From: Campylobacter sp. MG1
Lineage (GTDB): Bacteria; Campylobacterota; Campylobacteria; Campylobacterales; Campylobacteraceae
NCBI RefSeq assembly: GCF_026616895.1
Contig: NZ_JANYME010000007.1
Coordinates: 30,003 to 94,002, forward strand
Direction of reading: 5' to 3'
Length of the DNA: 64,000 nt
The first letter of the stretch is position 1; each line of letters starts with the position of its first letter. Shown here piece after piece: positions 8,352-17,573 of this stretch. Below the pieces are notes generated by a model. The model worked only from the letters and a program-made list of their open reading frames with translations, searched no databases and had not been told where the DNA came from. The translations under genes were made by a program, and so were the position numbers.

Positions 8352-10054
8352 TGAGAAGTGATACTATTAAAAAAGGTTATACAAAAGCACCAAGTAGGTC
8401 ATTATTAAGAGCCGTTGGGCTAAAAGATGAAGATTTTGCAAAGCCATTTATTGGGGTTTGTAATAGTTTTATAGAGATTATTCCAGGGCATTTTTATTTA
8501 AACAAATATGCTGAAATTATCAAAGATGAAATACGCAAAAACGGCTGTGTGCCATTTGAATTTAACTGCATTGGTGTTGATGATGGTATTGCTATGGGGC
8601 ATAGCGGAATGCTTTATTCGCTTCCTAGTCGTGAATTAATAGCAAGTAGTGTTGAGACGGTTATGAACGCACATAGCCTAGATGCAATGATAGCTATTCC
8701 AAACTGCGATAAAATTACTCCAGGTATGATTATGGGGGCTTTAAGAGTGAATGTGCCTACTATTTTTGTAAGTGGTGGAGCGATGGCTGCAGGTAAGCTT
8801 AAAGATGGTTCTCAAATTGATTTAAATACAGCGTTTGAAGCAGTTGGCGAATACGAAGTAGGTAAAATTGATGAAGCAAAATTAAAAGAAATTGAATGTG
8901 CCGCATGTCCTGGAGCTGGAAGTTGCAGTGGAATGTTTACTGCAAATTCAATGAATTCTTTAATGGAAAGCCTTGGCATTGCGCTTAAAGGAAATGGAAC
9001 TATTTTAGCTTTAACTTCTGAAAGAGAAGAATTATTAAGAAGTGCTGCAAGAAGAATTTGTGAGATTGCAAAGAGCGAAGAGCTAAGCGAAAAATACAAA
9101 ATTAGAAATATTTTAAATAATAAGAGTTTAAAAAATGCTCTTGTTTGTGATATGGCAATGGGTGGTAGCACGAATACAATTTTACACACTCTAGCAATTG
9201 CAAAAGAAGCTTATGCTGATGAGATTGATTTAAAATTAATGCACGAAATCGCTCAAGATACACCACATATAGCTAAGGTTAGCCCAAGTCTGCCAGGAAC
9301 TCATATGCAAGATGTAGGAAGTAGTGGTGGAATATATGCAATAATGAATGAAGTTAGCAAAAAAAGTAAATTCTTTAGCAAAGATGCACTTACTATTAGT
9401 GGAGATAGTATAGGAGAACTGATTAAAGATAGTAATCCTGATGGAAAGGCTATAAAAACTTTAAATAATCCATACTCTGAGCGTGGTGGATTATGCGTAT
9501 TATTTGGCAATATCGCAAGAGAAGGTGCGGTAATAAAGGCAGCCGGTATCGTTGGTGATAAGGTTTTCCGTGGTAAATGTGTTTGCTTTAATTCTCAAGA
9601 TGAAGCAATAGCAGGGATTAGCAGTGGAAAAGTGGTTGCTGGAGATTGTGTAGTAATTCGCTATGAAGGTCCAAAAGGTGGTCCTGGAATGCAAGAAATG
9701 TTAAGCCCAACAAGTCTTATTATGGGTAGGGGCTTAGGTGCGTCGGTTGCATTGCTTACTGATGGTAGATTTAGCGGGGCGACTCGTGGTTTTAGTGTAG
9801 GGCATTGCTCGCCTGAAGCTGCTGAAGGTGGCGAAATAGGGCTTATTAAAGATGGAGATTTAATAGAAATTGACACTATTAAATGCACTATAAATCTATT
9901 AATTGATGATGAAGAAATGGCTAGAAGAAGAGCAGAATTTAAGCCTATTAAAAAAGAGCTTAATTCAAGATGGCTTAGAATGTATCAAAAGCTAGTTAGT
10001 AATGCTAGTAGCGGCGGTGTTTTAGACCTTGATGGTTTGAATGAAATGAAATAA
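8351..10054 (+). CDS. ilvD: Dihydroxy-acid dehydratase
   Basis: IlvD catalyses the penultimate step of valine, leucine and isoleucine synthesis, dehydrating 2,3-dihydroxy acids in the cytoplasm. At 567 aa it has the expected family length. The Fe-S ligands C37 (GVCNS), C119 (NCDK) and C192 (GSCSG) are present, as are the metal ligand D120 and the neighbouring lysine K121 that is carbamylated in the family. The motif CDKITPGM and the C-terminal [14 protein letters not shown] segment (seen as [11 protein letters not shown]) are intact. The start is set by the overlap with the preceding gene. GC content looks higher than in the neighbouring c-di-GMP genes. Confidence 0.97.
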   Translation: MRSDTIKKGYTKAPSRSLLRAVGLKDEDFAKPFIGVCNSFIEIIPGHFYLNKYAEIIKDEIRKNGCVPFEFNCIGVDDGIAMGHSGMLYSLPSRELIASSVETVMNAHSLDAMIAIPNCDKITPGMIMGALRVNVPTIFVSGGAMAAGKLKDGSQIDLNTAFEAVGEYEVGKIDEAKLKEIECAACPGAGSCSGMFTANSMNSLMESLGIALKGNGTILALTSEREELLRSAARRICEIAKSEELSEKYKIRNILNNKSLKNALVCDMAMGGSTNTILHTLAIAKEAYADEIDLKLMHEIAQDTPHIAKVSPSLPGTHMQDVGSSGGIYAIMNEVSKKSKFFSKDALTISGDSIGELIKDSNPDGKAIKTLNNPYSERGGLCVLFGNIAREGAVIKAAGIVGDKVFRGKCVCFNSQDEAIAGISSGKVVAGDCVVIRYEGPKGGPGMQEMLSPTSLIMGRGLGASVALLTDGRFSGATRGFSVGHCSPEAAEGGEIGLIKDGDLIEIDTIKCTINLLIDDEEMARRRAEFKPIKKELNSRWLRMYQKLVSNASSGGVLDLDGLNEMK

Positions 10055-10073
10055 TTGATTTATTCTATTTTTA

Positions 10074-10109
10074 TTAATCACCCACTTGTTTTAATAAGTG
10101 TGTGATTAA
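10074..10109 (+). terminator. Hairpin after ilvD
   Basis: TTAATCACCCACTT (10074-10087) pairs with AAGTGTGTGATTAA (10096-10109) with one mismatch and an 8-nt loop, 19 bp after the ilvD stop. The following tract (CTATTATTTG) is only moderately U-rich, so termination is probable, not certain. Confidence 0.6.
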
Positions 10110-10239
10110 CTATTATTTGCTTAAATACTATAAATATTTTTTAAATAAAAAATTACAACTATTCAATTAAAATTTAATTATTATCAAATTTAGCTTAGTT
10201 TAAAATATTAATTAATATAATTTATTTAAAGGAGAAATT

Positions 10240-11616
10240 ATGAAAAATAATATCTATTTATTATCAGCAATAGCACTTGTGGTGTGTTTTGTTGCGTATT
10301 TATTTGGCTTTTTAGATTTGGCCATTGTTTTAGTTGCTATTTTTCTAGGTGTTAGACTTGGTGGAATTGCTATTGGTTATACAGGTGGTATAGGAATTAT
10401 TGCTTTAGGGATTTTTTGTGGTTTAAAACCAGGCGAAATTCCAACTTCGGTAATTTTAATCATTATGTCAGTAATTGCAGCAATTTCGGCTATGCAATTA
10501 GCAGGCGGGCTTGATTATTTGGTGCATATTGCTGAAAAAATACTTAGGAAAAATCCTAAAAAAATCAATTATTTAGCTCCTAGTATTACTTATTTTTTAA
10601 CTATTTTAGCAGGGACAGGGCATACTGCGTTTTCTATGATACCAGTAATTGTTGAGGTTGCAAAAGAGCAAAATATTAAGCCAAAAGCTCCACTTAGCCT
10701 TGCAGTTGTATCAAGTCAAATAGCAATTACTGCAAGTCCTGTTAGTGCAGCTGTTGTTTATCTTAGTGGTGTTTTAGAAGGGTTTGGATATTCATATTTG
10801 ACATTACTATGTGTGTGGATAGGTAGCACTTATTTAGCTTGTATGCTTAGTGCGTTTTTAGTAACTAAGTTTTCAAATTTAGACCTTAGTAGTGATGAAT
10901 ATTATCAAGAGTTATTAAAAAAAGGTGAAATTGTAAAAAAAGAAAGTGCTAAAAAAGAGATTATAAAAGGTGCAAAAGAAAGTGTAGCTATATTTATAAT
11001 CGGCGTTTTAGCTGTGGTTTGTTATGCTACATATATTTCAGGTTTAAAAGCTGATGAGATAATCATTTCAAGAGATAGTGCTATTATGTGTGTAATGCTA
11101 AGTATCGCAACATTAATAGTATTAACAACGAAAATTAACACTTCAAAAATTATTGATACAAGTGTATTTAAAAGTGGTATGAATGCTTGTGTTTGTGTTT
11201 TAGGTGTTGCGTGGTTAGGAGATACTTATGTAAGTGCTCATTCGGCTGAGATTAAAGAATATGCAAAAAATTTAGTAGAGCAATATCAATTTTTATTAGC
11301 CTTTGCATTTTTCTTCGCTAGTATGCTTTTATATTCTCAAGCAGCAACTGCTAAAGCAATAGTTCCATCAGTAGTGGTTGCACTTGCTTTAAATGAAAAT
11401 CCAGAAAATGCAAAAATAATCATCGCTTCTTTTGCGGCGGTATCAGCGTTATTCGTACTACCAACTTACCCAACCTTACTTGGTGCTGTGGGAATGGATG
11501 ATACAAAAACTACTAGAATAGGAAAGTATGTATTCAACCATTCTTTCTTTATCCCAGGCGTTTTAATGATTGTTCTAAGTGTTGCTTTAGGATTTTTATT
11601 TGTGAGATTTATTTAA
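10240..11616 (+). CDS. dcuA: Anaerobic C4-dicarboxylate transporter, DcuA type
   Basis: This inner-membrane carrier of the Dcu family has 458 aa and about 10-12 hydrophobic segments. It exchanges or takes up fumarate, malate, aspartate and succinate. Family motifs include RLGGIAIGYTGG, the AMQLAGGLDYL segment, ILAGTGHTAF and SSQIAITASP. These resemble DcuA more than DcuB (DcuB reads ILCGTGH and lacks the ITASP wording). GGAG precedes the ATG. It stands alone between a hairpin after ilvD and its own terminator. Fumarate/aspartate exchange is a central energy route in Campylobacter, which uses amino acids and organic acids rather than sugars. Confidence 0.9.
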   Translation: MKNNIYLLSAIALVVCFVAYLFGFLDLAIVLVAIFLGVRLGGIAIGYTGGIGIIALGIFCGLKPGEIPTSVILIIMSVIAAISAMQLAGGLDYLVHIAEKILRKNPKKINYLAPSITYFLTILAGTGHTAFSMIPVIVEVAKEQNIKPKAPLSLAVVSSQIAITASPVSAAVVYLSGVLEGFGYSYLTLLCVWIGSTYLACMLSAFLVTKFSNLDLSSDEYYQELLKKGEIVKKESAKKEIIKGAKESVAIFIIGVLAVVCYATYISGLKADEIIISRDSAIMCVMLSIATLIVLTTKINTSKIIDTSVFKSGMNACVCVLGVAWLGDTYVSAHSAEIKEYAKNLVEQYQFLLAFAFFFASMLLYSQAATAKAIVPSVVVALALNENPENAKIIIASFAAVSALFVLPTYPTLLGAVGMDDTKTTRIGKYVFNHSFFIPGVLMIVLSVALGFLFVRFI

Positions 11617-11619
11617 TTT

Positions 11620-11655
11620 TTTATCGCAGTAAAAACTGCGATAAATTATTTTTAA
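11620..11655 (+). terminator. Rho-independent terminator of dcuA
   Basis: TTTATCGCAG (11620-11629) and CTGCGATAAA (11636-11645) form a perfect 10-bp stem with a 6-nt loop. It starts 4 bp after the dcuA stop and is followed by a T-rich run. Confidence 0.85.
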
Positions 11656-11828
11656 ATTTATTGAAGTAACAATTTTAAATCATTTGCTTTTATTATATGT
11701 TGTTAGATTTGAAAAATTTTGAAAAATTATAATAAATTTATAATTTATTTATATAATTATTAATATTTTTTTAAATTTAATTAGTATTTAAATAATATAA
11801 TAAAAATACTTTATAAAAAAGGAGATGC

Positions 11829-12924
11829 ATGAAAGGAAGAATTACTTGTTATTTAGATAGTAAGAATTTAGGCTATATTTTAGGCGAAGATGATAAAACT
11901 TACGCTTTTAAAACTAGCGATTTGTTAAATTATGAGTTGGGGGGGGGCGTTAGATAATATAGAAGTTGAATTTAGTGAAGATTTAAGCCCGAGTGGTTAT
12001 ATAGCCACAAATATTAAACTTTTAGAGAATCCAAAAACTAAACAAATACAAGAAAATAAATCTTATAATAATTTTTCTCATAATTTTTCTAATCAAAATA
12101 ATTTTGATAATGTTAAAAAAAGTTTTAACAATGCAAATTTCAATATTAAAGAATATGAATTGCTAGAAGGAATTTATCTTAGTAGAACTTATGAATTTTT
12201 AGATGGAGAATTAATTTATGCTAGTTCTTATGAGCTTAGCACCACTTCTAGTTCAAGTACTGAAGATTCTTTAGAAAAATTAAAATCAGTTGCAGTAAAA
12301 TTAGGTTTTAATGCATTGATTGGCTTAGAAACTGATAGTGAGGTTGAATTTAGTATAAGCACTTCATCTAGTAGAGGTTCAATTAGTCAAAGTGCTTTTG
12401 GTGATAGTATTGCAAATATTAATACGATAGGTGCTGGTTGTGATTTAACAAAATATTATGCTAAGGCAAGATTAGGGCTTATAGGGGTTAAAAGTGAAAC
12501 TCCTAGTAATATTGATTTAAATGAAATAAGACTTAGAATTGACACTTTTAATAGTGTTGCGAATGTTACTAGTTCTTTTTATGACGATTGTTCTAAATAT
12601 GCAATGAATTTTAAAAATATTAAAGGTTTAAAATATGCTTTAATATTTGTAATTGCTATTTTATTTTTTATTATTTTTCTAGCTTCGCTTGCCGGTGGGA
12701 TACCATTTTTTATCTTAATACCTTTAGTTTTTGCTGTATTTTGTCTTACTATTGTATCTATAGGTACAGTATTTTATACATTTTTTAATAAACAAAAAAC
12801 AAAAAAAGCAATATTAGAAGATTATGAAATTTATGAAAAAATAAAATCAATACTAGGCGATGAAATATATTATTCTATGTTTGCAAATTTAGATGATATT
12901 AAAATAAGAAAAATAGGAGCATAA
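11829..12924 (+). CDS. Phase-variable cold-shock/YbjQ-like membrane protein, out of frame (G9)
   Basis: An ATG at 11829 after GGAG opens a small cold-shock/S1-like domain (MKGRITCYLDSKNLGYILG, then TYAFKTSDLL). It reaches a run of nine Gs (11939-11947) and stops at 11955-11957. The rest of the protein lies in another frame starting within the tract (open from 11932 to 12924). Losing one G (8) or gaining two (11) joins them into a 364-aa protein. The downstream part holds a domain like YbjQ/UPF0145 (about residues 115-200: LEGIYLSRTYEFLDG, VAVKLGFNALIGLE), then two transmembrane helices. Function is unknown. As sequenced the gene is OFF, unless the G count is a read error or the internal ATG at 11932 is used. 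Confidence 0.75.
11939..11947 (+). repeat. Intragenic poly-G tract (G9)
   Basis: Nine consecutive Gs lie inside the coding sequence, about 110 nt after its start. Such tracts are rare in AT-rich DNA and are the standard contingency repeat of Campylobacter. G8 or G11 would restore the full-length frame. Confidence 0.9.
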
Positions 12925-12925
12925 A

Positions 12926-13450
12926 ATGAACGGTGTAGAAAAAATAAAATCATTTGGTTTAGATAAAGTAGATGAATTCACTCTAATACATTTATATTTA
13001 AGGGCCAGTGATAGGCAAAAACAAAAATTATTAAATTATAATGTTCCAGATAGAGATTTTGTAAGATTATTATCATTTATATTGCTAGATAGCATATATT
13101 ATTCTATAACTCTTACTGTCATTAGAGTTATAGCTATGGCTGCTATATTTACTGCTAATATGAAAAATTTTAGTGATGCACATACGTATATAGGGGTTAA
13201 TTATTCTAATTTAATTATGGTGCTAGGAATATCAATAATTGTATTTTTTGTATTAGGTTCTTTTACAAATAAAAGATTTGAGAAAAGTTACAAAGAAGCT
13301 TGCAAAGTTCATGCTTTTCATAGTAATTTATATTTTAAATTTGATAAGACTAATGCAAGTAAAATTCTTAAAACTTTCGCTGCTAGTAGTAATAATCCAT
13401 TTGTAAATGGACTTGCAATGTTAGCAGATGAAAAAATCAAAAAACTTTAA
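12926..13450 (+). CDS. Hypothetical two-TM membrane protein
   Basis: The 174-aa protein is not assigned to any family I recognise. Two hydrophobic helices lie at about residues 56-75 and 90-112, with soluble N- and C-terminal parts. The C-terminal part (NASKILKTFAASSNNPFVNG) may be helical. Its ATG follows the stop of the phase-variable gene by one base, so the two are co-transcribed and probably work together. When the upstream frame is OFF, loss of translation coupling could reduce its expression as well (inference). Confidence 0.6.
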   Translation: MNGVEKIKSFGLDKVDEFTLIHLYLRASDRQKQKLLNYNVPDRDFVRLLSFILLDSIYYSITLTVIRVIAMAAIFTANMKNFSDAHTYIGVNYSNLIMVLGISIIVFFVLGSFTNKRFEKSYKEACKVHAFHSNLYFKFDKTNASKILKTFAASSNNPFVNGLAMLADEKIKKL

Positions 13451-13471
13451 ATATTGAAACTTTAAAATAAG

Positions 13472-13497
13472 ATTAAGGTAAATTTATTTACCTTAAT
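13472..13497. terminator. Bidirectional terminator between convergent genes
   Basis: ATTAAGGTAAA (13472-13482) and TTTACCTTAAT (13487-13497) form a perfect 11-bp stem with a 4-nt loop between two convergent genes. Confidence 0.75.
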
Positions 13498-14789
13498 TAT
13501 TCTTGTTTTTCTATAAAATTATCAATGTTTCTAGTAATATACATTATTGCATATAATACTAACATTATTAAAATTGTTCCTGTGATTAGTGCGAATTGCT
13601 CCATTTGAAGCACTGAAAATAATACAGCATAAACCCCACCTAAAAACGCAAGCATTCCTAAACCATATTTTGTATTTTTTGTTATTGCTTTTATGTATAG
13701 TGCGTTTGGGATTGCAACCATTAAAGTTGCGATAATATAGGCAAATTCAAAACCAAAATATTCAGACATAGAAAGTAAAACTAAATAAAATAAAGTTAAA
13801 GAAAAACCAACTACGCCATATTGTATATAATGTGTGGTTTTTTTGCTAATAAATTCAAAAATATATACTACAAAAAGACTAAGCATAATAAAAAGCATAC
13901 TATATTTTGCTGCTCTAATTACTTGTCTATAATGAGTTACGCCTTGATATAAATTTACACCTATCATATTATCGTCTAAATATGTATCCATCTCATTTAT
14001 ATCTTTTTGGAAATTTCTAGTAAATGGTGTGATTTCATAGTTTGCTATGAAACCATTTTCTTTTATTTCTTTAGTATTTGGTAGTGTCCCATAAAAACTT
14101 GGTTTGCTTTCAAGCGAATTAATATTTACGATATTTTTATCAGCCAATGGCACAATATCAATACCTTGAGAACCTCTTAGGGTGAAAGTTATATCATAAT
14201 CTATGTTATCATTTTGTAAAATACTTTCATTTAGTAAGGCTGAAATTCCATAGACTAAATTTTTATTGTTTGAATTTGTTCCTGCTATTGGTTTTAAATC
14301 TTGTCCTAAAACTTTTAGTTGCGCTACACTTGTTAAAGATTTTACGGAATTAATTCCTAATGCTATGTAAATTTCATCACAATTTGCTAATAATTTTTCT
14401 TTAATATTTTTAAAATTTCCTGTAATTTTTACATTAGCATTATAAACAGAAGTTTTATAAATTCCTCTTTGTCTAATCTCATCATTTAATTGTATTTCAA
14501 TATTTGATTCACTTGGTAAAATAATATGTGTTTTTTTGATTTTTTCATATATAGTTTCATTATCTTCGTTTTTTCTTTCTCTTGTGATTTCATAAGGTGC
14601 TACTAAAAACACACCAGATATTTTTTGTTTTAAACCCCATTCATTGCCTAAATTTCGTGCCATTGCATCGTAGGTATCACTTCTTTCATAGCTTATTGAA
14701 TTTATAAAATATAGTGGGATTTGAAGTAGTATTGTTATTAAAACTAAAAATCCAATTTTTTTGCCTATACTATTTGTCTTTAAATTCAT
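13497..14789 (-). CDS. creD: CreD-family inner membrane protein
   Basis: The protein has 430 aa. An N-terminal membrane anchor is followed by a long periplasmic domain and a C-terminal block of about five transmembrane helices (about residues 290-420). The family wording at the N-terminus, G-x-K-Q-K-I-S-G-V-F-L-V-A-P-Y, matches CreD. In E. coli CreD belongs to the CreBC regulon and affects envelope integrity and sensitivity to cell-wall stress; its molecular activity is not settled. No creBC is nearby. The start overlaps the next gene's stop by one base, so the two are in one operon. Confidence 0.82.
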   Translation of the reverse strand: MNLKTNSIGKKIGFLVLITILLQIPLYFINSISYERSDTYDAMARNLGNEWGLKQKISGVFLVAPYEITRERKNEDNETIYEKIKKTHIILPSESNIEIQLNDEIRQRGIYKTSVYNANVKITGNFKNIKEKLLANCDEIYIALGINSVKSLTSVAQLKVLGQDLKPIAGTNSNNKNLVYGISALLNESILQNDNIDYDITFTLRGSQGIDIVPLADKNIVNINSLESKPSFYGTLPNTKEIKENGFIANYEITPFTRNFQKDINEMDTYLDDNMIGVNLYQGVTHYRQVIRAAKYSMLFIMLSLFVVYIFEFISKKTTHYIQYGVVGFSLTLFYLVLLSMSEYFGFEFAYIIATLMVAIPNALYIKAITKNTKYGLGMLAFLGGVYAVLFSVLQMEQFALITGTILIMLVLYAIMYITRNIDNFIEKQE

Positions 14790-15214
14790 TATTTATCCTT
14801 TATTTTTATATTAAATGGAAAAGAGATAGCTTCTTCTCGTATTATTTTATCATTAATTTGCATTTTTAGTATTAGATTAATTTCTCCGTTTAAATTATTT
14901 TTTGGTATAGAATAAATTTCATAATTTTCATTAACAAAATCACTAAATTCGTCAGGTAAAAGCCATATTAAATTTATTCCATTGATTTGTTTTAAAAATT
15001 TTAGATTTGTAATAATTTTGTTGTCTTGTATAACAAATTCTATGTTAGTAAATTTTATATTTTTTATTATATATTTTTTAGTTTTTTCAAAATGCTCGTT
15101 ATATGATACATCGCCTTTAAAATTTATTAATTTGTATGGCTTTATAACATAACTAGCATTTAAAAAATTTGTTATAAAAAAAGTTAAAAAAATGTTAAAA
15201 AATATTTTATTCAT
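14789..15214 (-). CDS. Hypothetical exported protein
   Basis: The protein has about 141 aa from the second in-frame methionine, chosen because AAAGGAAG sits just upstream. The first 20 or so residues are a clear signal peptide ending near NFLNAS. The rest is a lysine- and isoleucine-rich beta-type domain with no family I recognise. It overlaps creD by one base and is the upstream gene of that pair. It may be a periplasmic partner of CreD (inference from coupling only). An A/T homopolymer in the signal region makes the exact start coordinate uncertain by a base. Confidence 0.6.
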   Translation of the reverse strand: MNKIFFNIFLTFFITNFLNASYVIKPYKLINFKGDVSYNEHFEKTKKYIIKNIKFTNIEFVIQDNKIITNLKFLKQINGINLIWLLPDEFSDFVNENYEIYSIPKNNLNGEINLILKMQINDKIIREEAISFPFNIKIKDK

Positions 15215-15272
15215 AAGCTTCCTTTGCATAAATTATACAAAATAATTTATTAAAGGAAGTTAATTAAATTTT

Positions 15273-16049
15273 TTAAAATAAGCCAGAAATTTGGTTAGCT
15301 ATTTTATCCTCTAAAACAGGGATAGCCTCTTCTAATTTTAAGTGTATTTTAATAGCTTCAGCAAACATCATTGTGTTTTTTTCAATATAGTTAGTTTCAT
15401 AGCTTTGTGAATTTGATTGCACCATATTTGAATTTAAATGTCCTGAATTATCACTATGCACATTACCAGCTAGAGAATTCATAAATCCAGCTCTTTTACT
15501 ATCATTTACGCTAGATTGACCTTGGGTAGTTCCAGTTGAAGCTAATACTTTTCCAGTGGCTTTTTGTTTTATATTAACATCTACTTGCATTTGATATATG
15601 GTATCTTCAGTTAATTTTCCTATAAGTCCACCAGCTAAAGCAATAGCACCAGTAGTAGCTACTGCACCTGTCATGGAATTAGAATTATATGCTGCAACGC
15701 CTAATCCAGTCCCAGCACCTATACCAGCACCTATACCAGCGTTATTTTCTTTCTTTTTGTTACAGTATAAAACATTTGTGCTAAGAATAAATATGGCATT
15801 TTCTGGGTTGTCTACTACTATATAGCCTTTTTGTTCTAGCATGTATTTTAATTTGCTTTCTAAATTTATATTTTGACCGCTTGTATTTTTGATATTTAAA
15901 AATATTAGTTTTTTATCTTTTGCAACTGGGTCAATAAATATTGATTGTGTCATTGTAGCATTTGTTTGAAGGTTTGTGGTTACACAACCTGAAAATAAAC
16001 TCATTGCAATTAAAGAACCTAAGGTTAGTTGTAAACAATTTTTATACAT
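15273..16049 (-). CDS. traT: TraT-like outer membrane lipoprotein (complement resistance family)
   Basis: This 258-aa lipoprotein has lipobox FSGC (Cys22). It has the TraT layout: a segment reading MTQSIFIDPVAKDKKLIFLNIKNTS, a Gly-rich hydrophobic hairpin (about 105-150, GAGIGAGTGLGVAAYNSNS), a V-D-V-N-I stretch and a C-terminal EEAIPVLEDKIANQIS, which matches TraT's KPVLEDQLAKSIA. Plasmid TraT mediates surface exclusion and serum resistance in enterobacteria; chromosomal relatives are less studied. GGAG precedes the ATG. It is transcribed from a promoter with a G8 spacer, so its expression is probably phase-variable. No other conjugation genes are present. Confidence 0.88.
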   Translation of the reverse strand: MYKNCLQLTLGSLIAMSLFSGCVTTNLQTNATMTQSIFIDPVAKDKKLIFLNIKNTSGQNINLESKLKYMLEQKGYIVVDNPENAIFILSTNVLYCNKKKENNAGIGAGIGAGTGLGVAAYNSNSMTGAVATTGAIALAGGLIGKLTEDTIYQMQVDVNIKQKATGKVLASTGTTQGQSSVNDSKRAGFMNSLAGNVHSDNSGHLNSNMVQSNSQSYETNYIEKNTMMFAEAIKIHLKLEEAIPVLEDKIANQISGLF

Positions 16050-16076
16050 TTTATCTCCTTGAAATAAATAGGGGTT

Positions 16077-16090
16077 ATTATACCCCCCCC
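16077..16090 (-). promoter_or_regulatory. traT promoter with G8 tract abutting the -10 box
   Basis: On the minus strand eight Gs (16083-16090) run straight into a perfect TATAAT (16077-16082). The ATG of traT follows about 28 nt downstream with a good ribosome binding site. The homopolymer therefore occupies the spacer upstream of the -10 box, where length changes should alter promoter strength. Confidence 0.8.
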
Positions 16091-16133
16091 ATAATTAAAA
16101 TACACTTAATTTTTTAAATTTAAAGAAAATACT

Positions 16134-17573
16134 TTATAAATTTAAATAATAATCAATTTGTTCTTTTTCTAAAACTCTTATTAGGTTTGTACTACCTACC
16201 TTTCCTACTGGGTGTCCTGCGGTTATAACATAGGTTTTATTTTTATCAATTACGCCTTTTTCTACACCAACCTTAATACAATTTTGTAATAATTCGTGTA
16301 AATTTTCTGATTTTTCAACTACATAAGCATTACTAAGTCCCCATGAAATACTTAATTTTCTAAGCGTTTTTTCACAATGGCTCATTGTTATTATTTTAGT
16401 ATTAGGTCTATATCTAGCTATTTTTCTAACACTTCCACCACTACTTGTAAGGCAAATTATAGCATCAGCCTTTATGTTTTTTGCTAAATGCACGGCTGAT
16501 GAAGCTATCGTGTCAGTTACATCAACTTTTTCGTAATCAAATTTAAAATAAGGGTAAATATTTTCAACCTCATTTATTGTTTGAGCCATAATGCTAACCG
16601 CATTAACAGGAGAAATTCCTACGGCACTTTCTTCACTAAGCATAACAGCATCACTTCCATCTAATACAGCATTTGCTACATCGCTAATCTCGGCACGAGT
16701 AGCATTTTTTGCATTTGTTAAAGATAGTAGCATTTGCGTTGCTGTAATTACTGGTTTGCTCATACTATTTGCTTTTTTTATAATTTCTTTTTGAATGCTA
16801 GGCACTTTATAAAATGGCACTTCAATTCCCAAATCTCCACGAGCAACCATTATCCCATCGCTTATTTTTAGAATTTCATCAATATTTTCAACAGCATCAA
16901 ATTTTTCAATTTTTGCAAAAATAGCTGGTGTATTTTCATAATTTTTTATCAAATTTTTAACATTTTTAATATCATTTTCGTTTTGAACGAATGATATAGC
17001 TATAAAATCAACATTATTTTGAACGCCCCACATTAAATCATTCATATCTTTTTGTGTGATTACATCTATGTTTATCTTTGTATTAGGGAAATTTATCCCT
17101 TTATTTGATGATAATTTTCCTTCATTTTGAACTTCGCATTGCAAATAATTTTCATTTATGTCATTTACTATAACTTTTATTGAACCATCGCATAAAAAAA
17201 TCGCCTCATCTTTTTTAACAGCACCTAGAATTCCATTGTAATTTGTGCTAACTTGGTAATGATTTTCGCTTATTTGTTTAGCAGTAATATCATGACGATA
17301 GATATCTAATCTATCATCTTTTTTGAGTATAAAAGGCTCTGGCAATTCTCTAACACGAATTTTAGGTCCTGATATGTCTTGTAAAATTCCTATATTTACA
17401 CCAAGTTCATTTGATATCTTTCTTACTTTTAATAAATTTTGTAAATGATATTCATGAGAACCATGTGAAAAATTCAAGCGAAATACATTAACTCCAGCTT
17501 TTATCATATCCCTTAAACAGGTTTCATTATCACTAGCAGGTCCTATTGTTGCTATTATTTTAGTTTTTTTCAT
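16134..17573 (-). CDS. pyk: Pyruvate kinase
   Basis: Pyk converts phosphoenolpyruvate and ADP to pyruvate and ATP in the cytoplasm. At 479 aa it has the full family length. Signatures include the N-terminal TIGPASDN, the NFSHGSH substrate motif, FAKIEKFDAVENIDEI (catalytic lysine), VARGDLGIEVPF, and ITATQML. The gene overlaps mqo upstream by 4 nt and opens the block conserved with C. jejuni. Since campylobacters lack phosphofructokinase, the enzyme probably serves lower glycolysis and gluconeogenic balance (established for the genus, inferred here). Confidence 0.97.
   Translation of the reverse strand: MKKTKIIATIGPASDNETCLRDMIKAGVNVFRLNFSHGSHEYHLQNLLKVRKISNELGVNIGILQDISGPKIRVRELPEPFILKKDDRLDIYRHDITAKQISENHYQVSTNYNGILGAVKKDEAIFLCDGSIKVIVNDINENYLQCEVQNEGKLSSNKGINFPNTKINIDVITQKDMNDLMWGVQNNVDFIAISFVQNENDIKNVKNLIKNYENTPAIFAKIEKFDAVENIDEILKISDGIMVARGDLGIEVPFYKVPSIQKEIIKKANSMSKPVITATQMLLSLTNAKNATRAEISDVANAVLDGSDAVMLSEESAVGISPVNAVSIMAQTINEVENIYPYFKFDYEKVDVTDTIASSAVHLAKNIKADAIICLTSSGGSVRKIARYRPNTKIITMSHCEKTLRKLSISWGLSNAYVVEKSENLHELLQNCIKVGVEKGVIDKNKTYVITAGHPVGKVGSTNLIRVLEKEQIDYYLNL

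Noticed and set aside
15273..16049. TraT homologue as a sign of an integrated conjugative element
   Set aside because: No relaxase, type IV secretion, integrase or attachment site is near; the gene sits between creD and pyk, and chromosomal TraT relatives are known.
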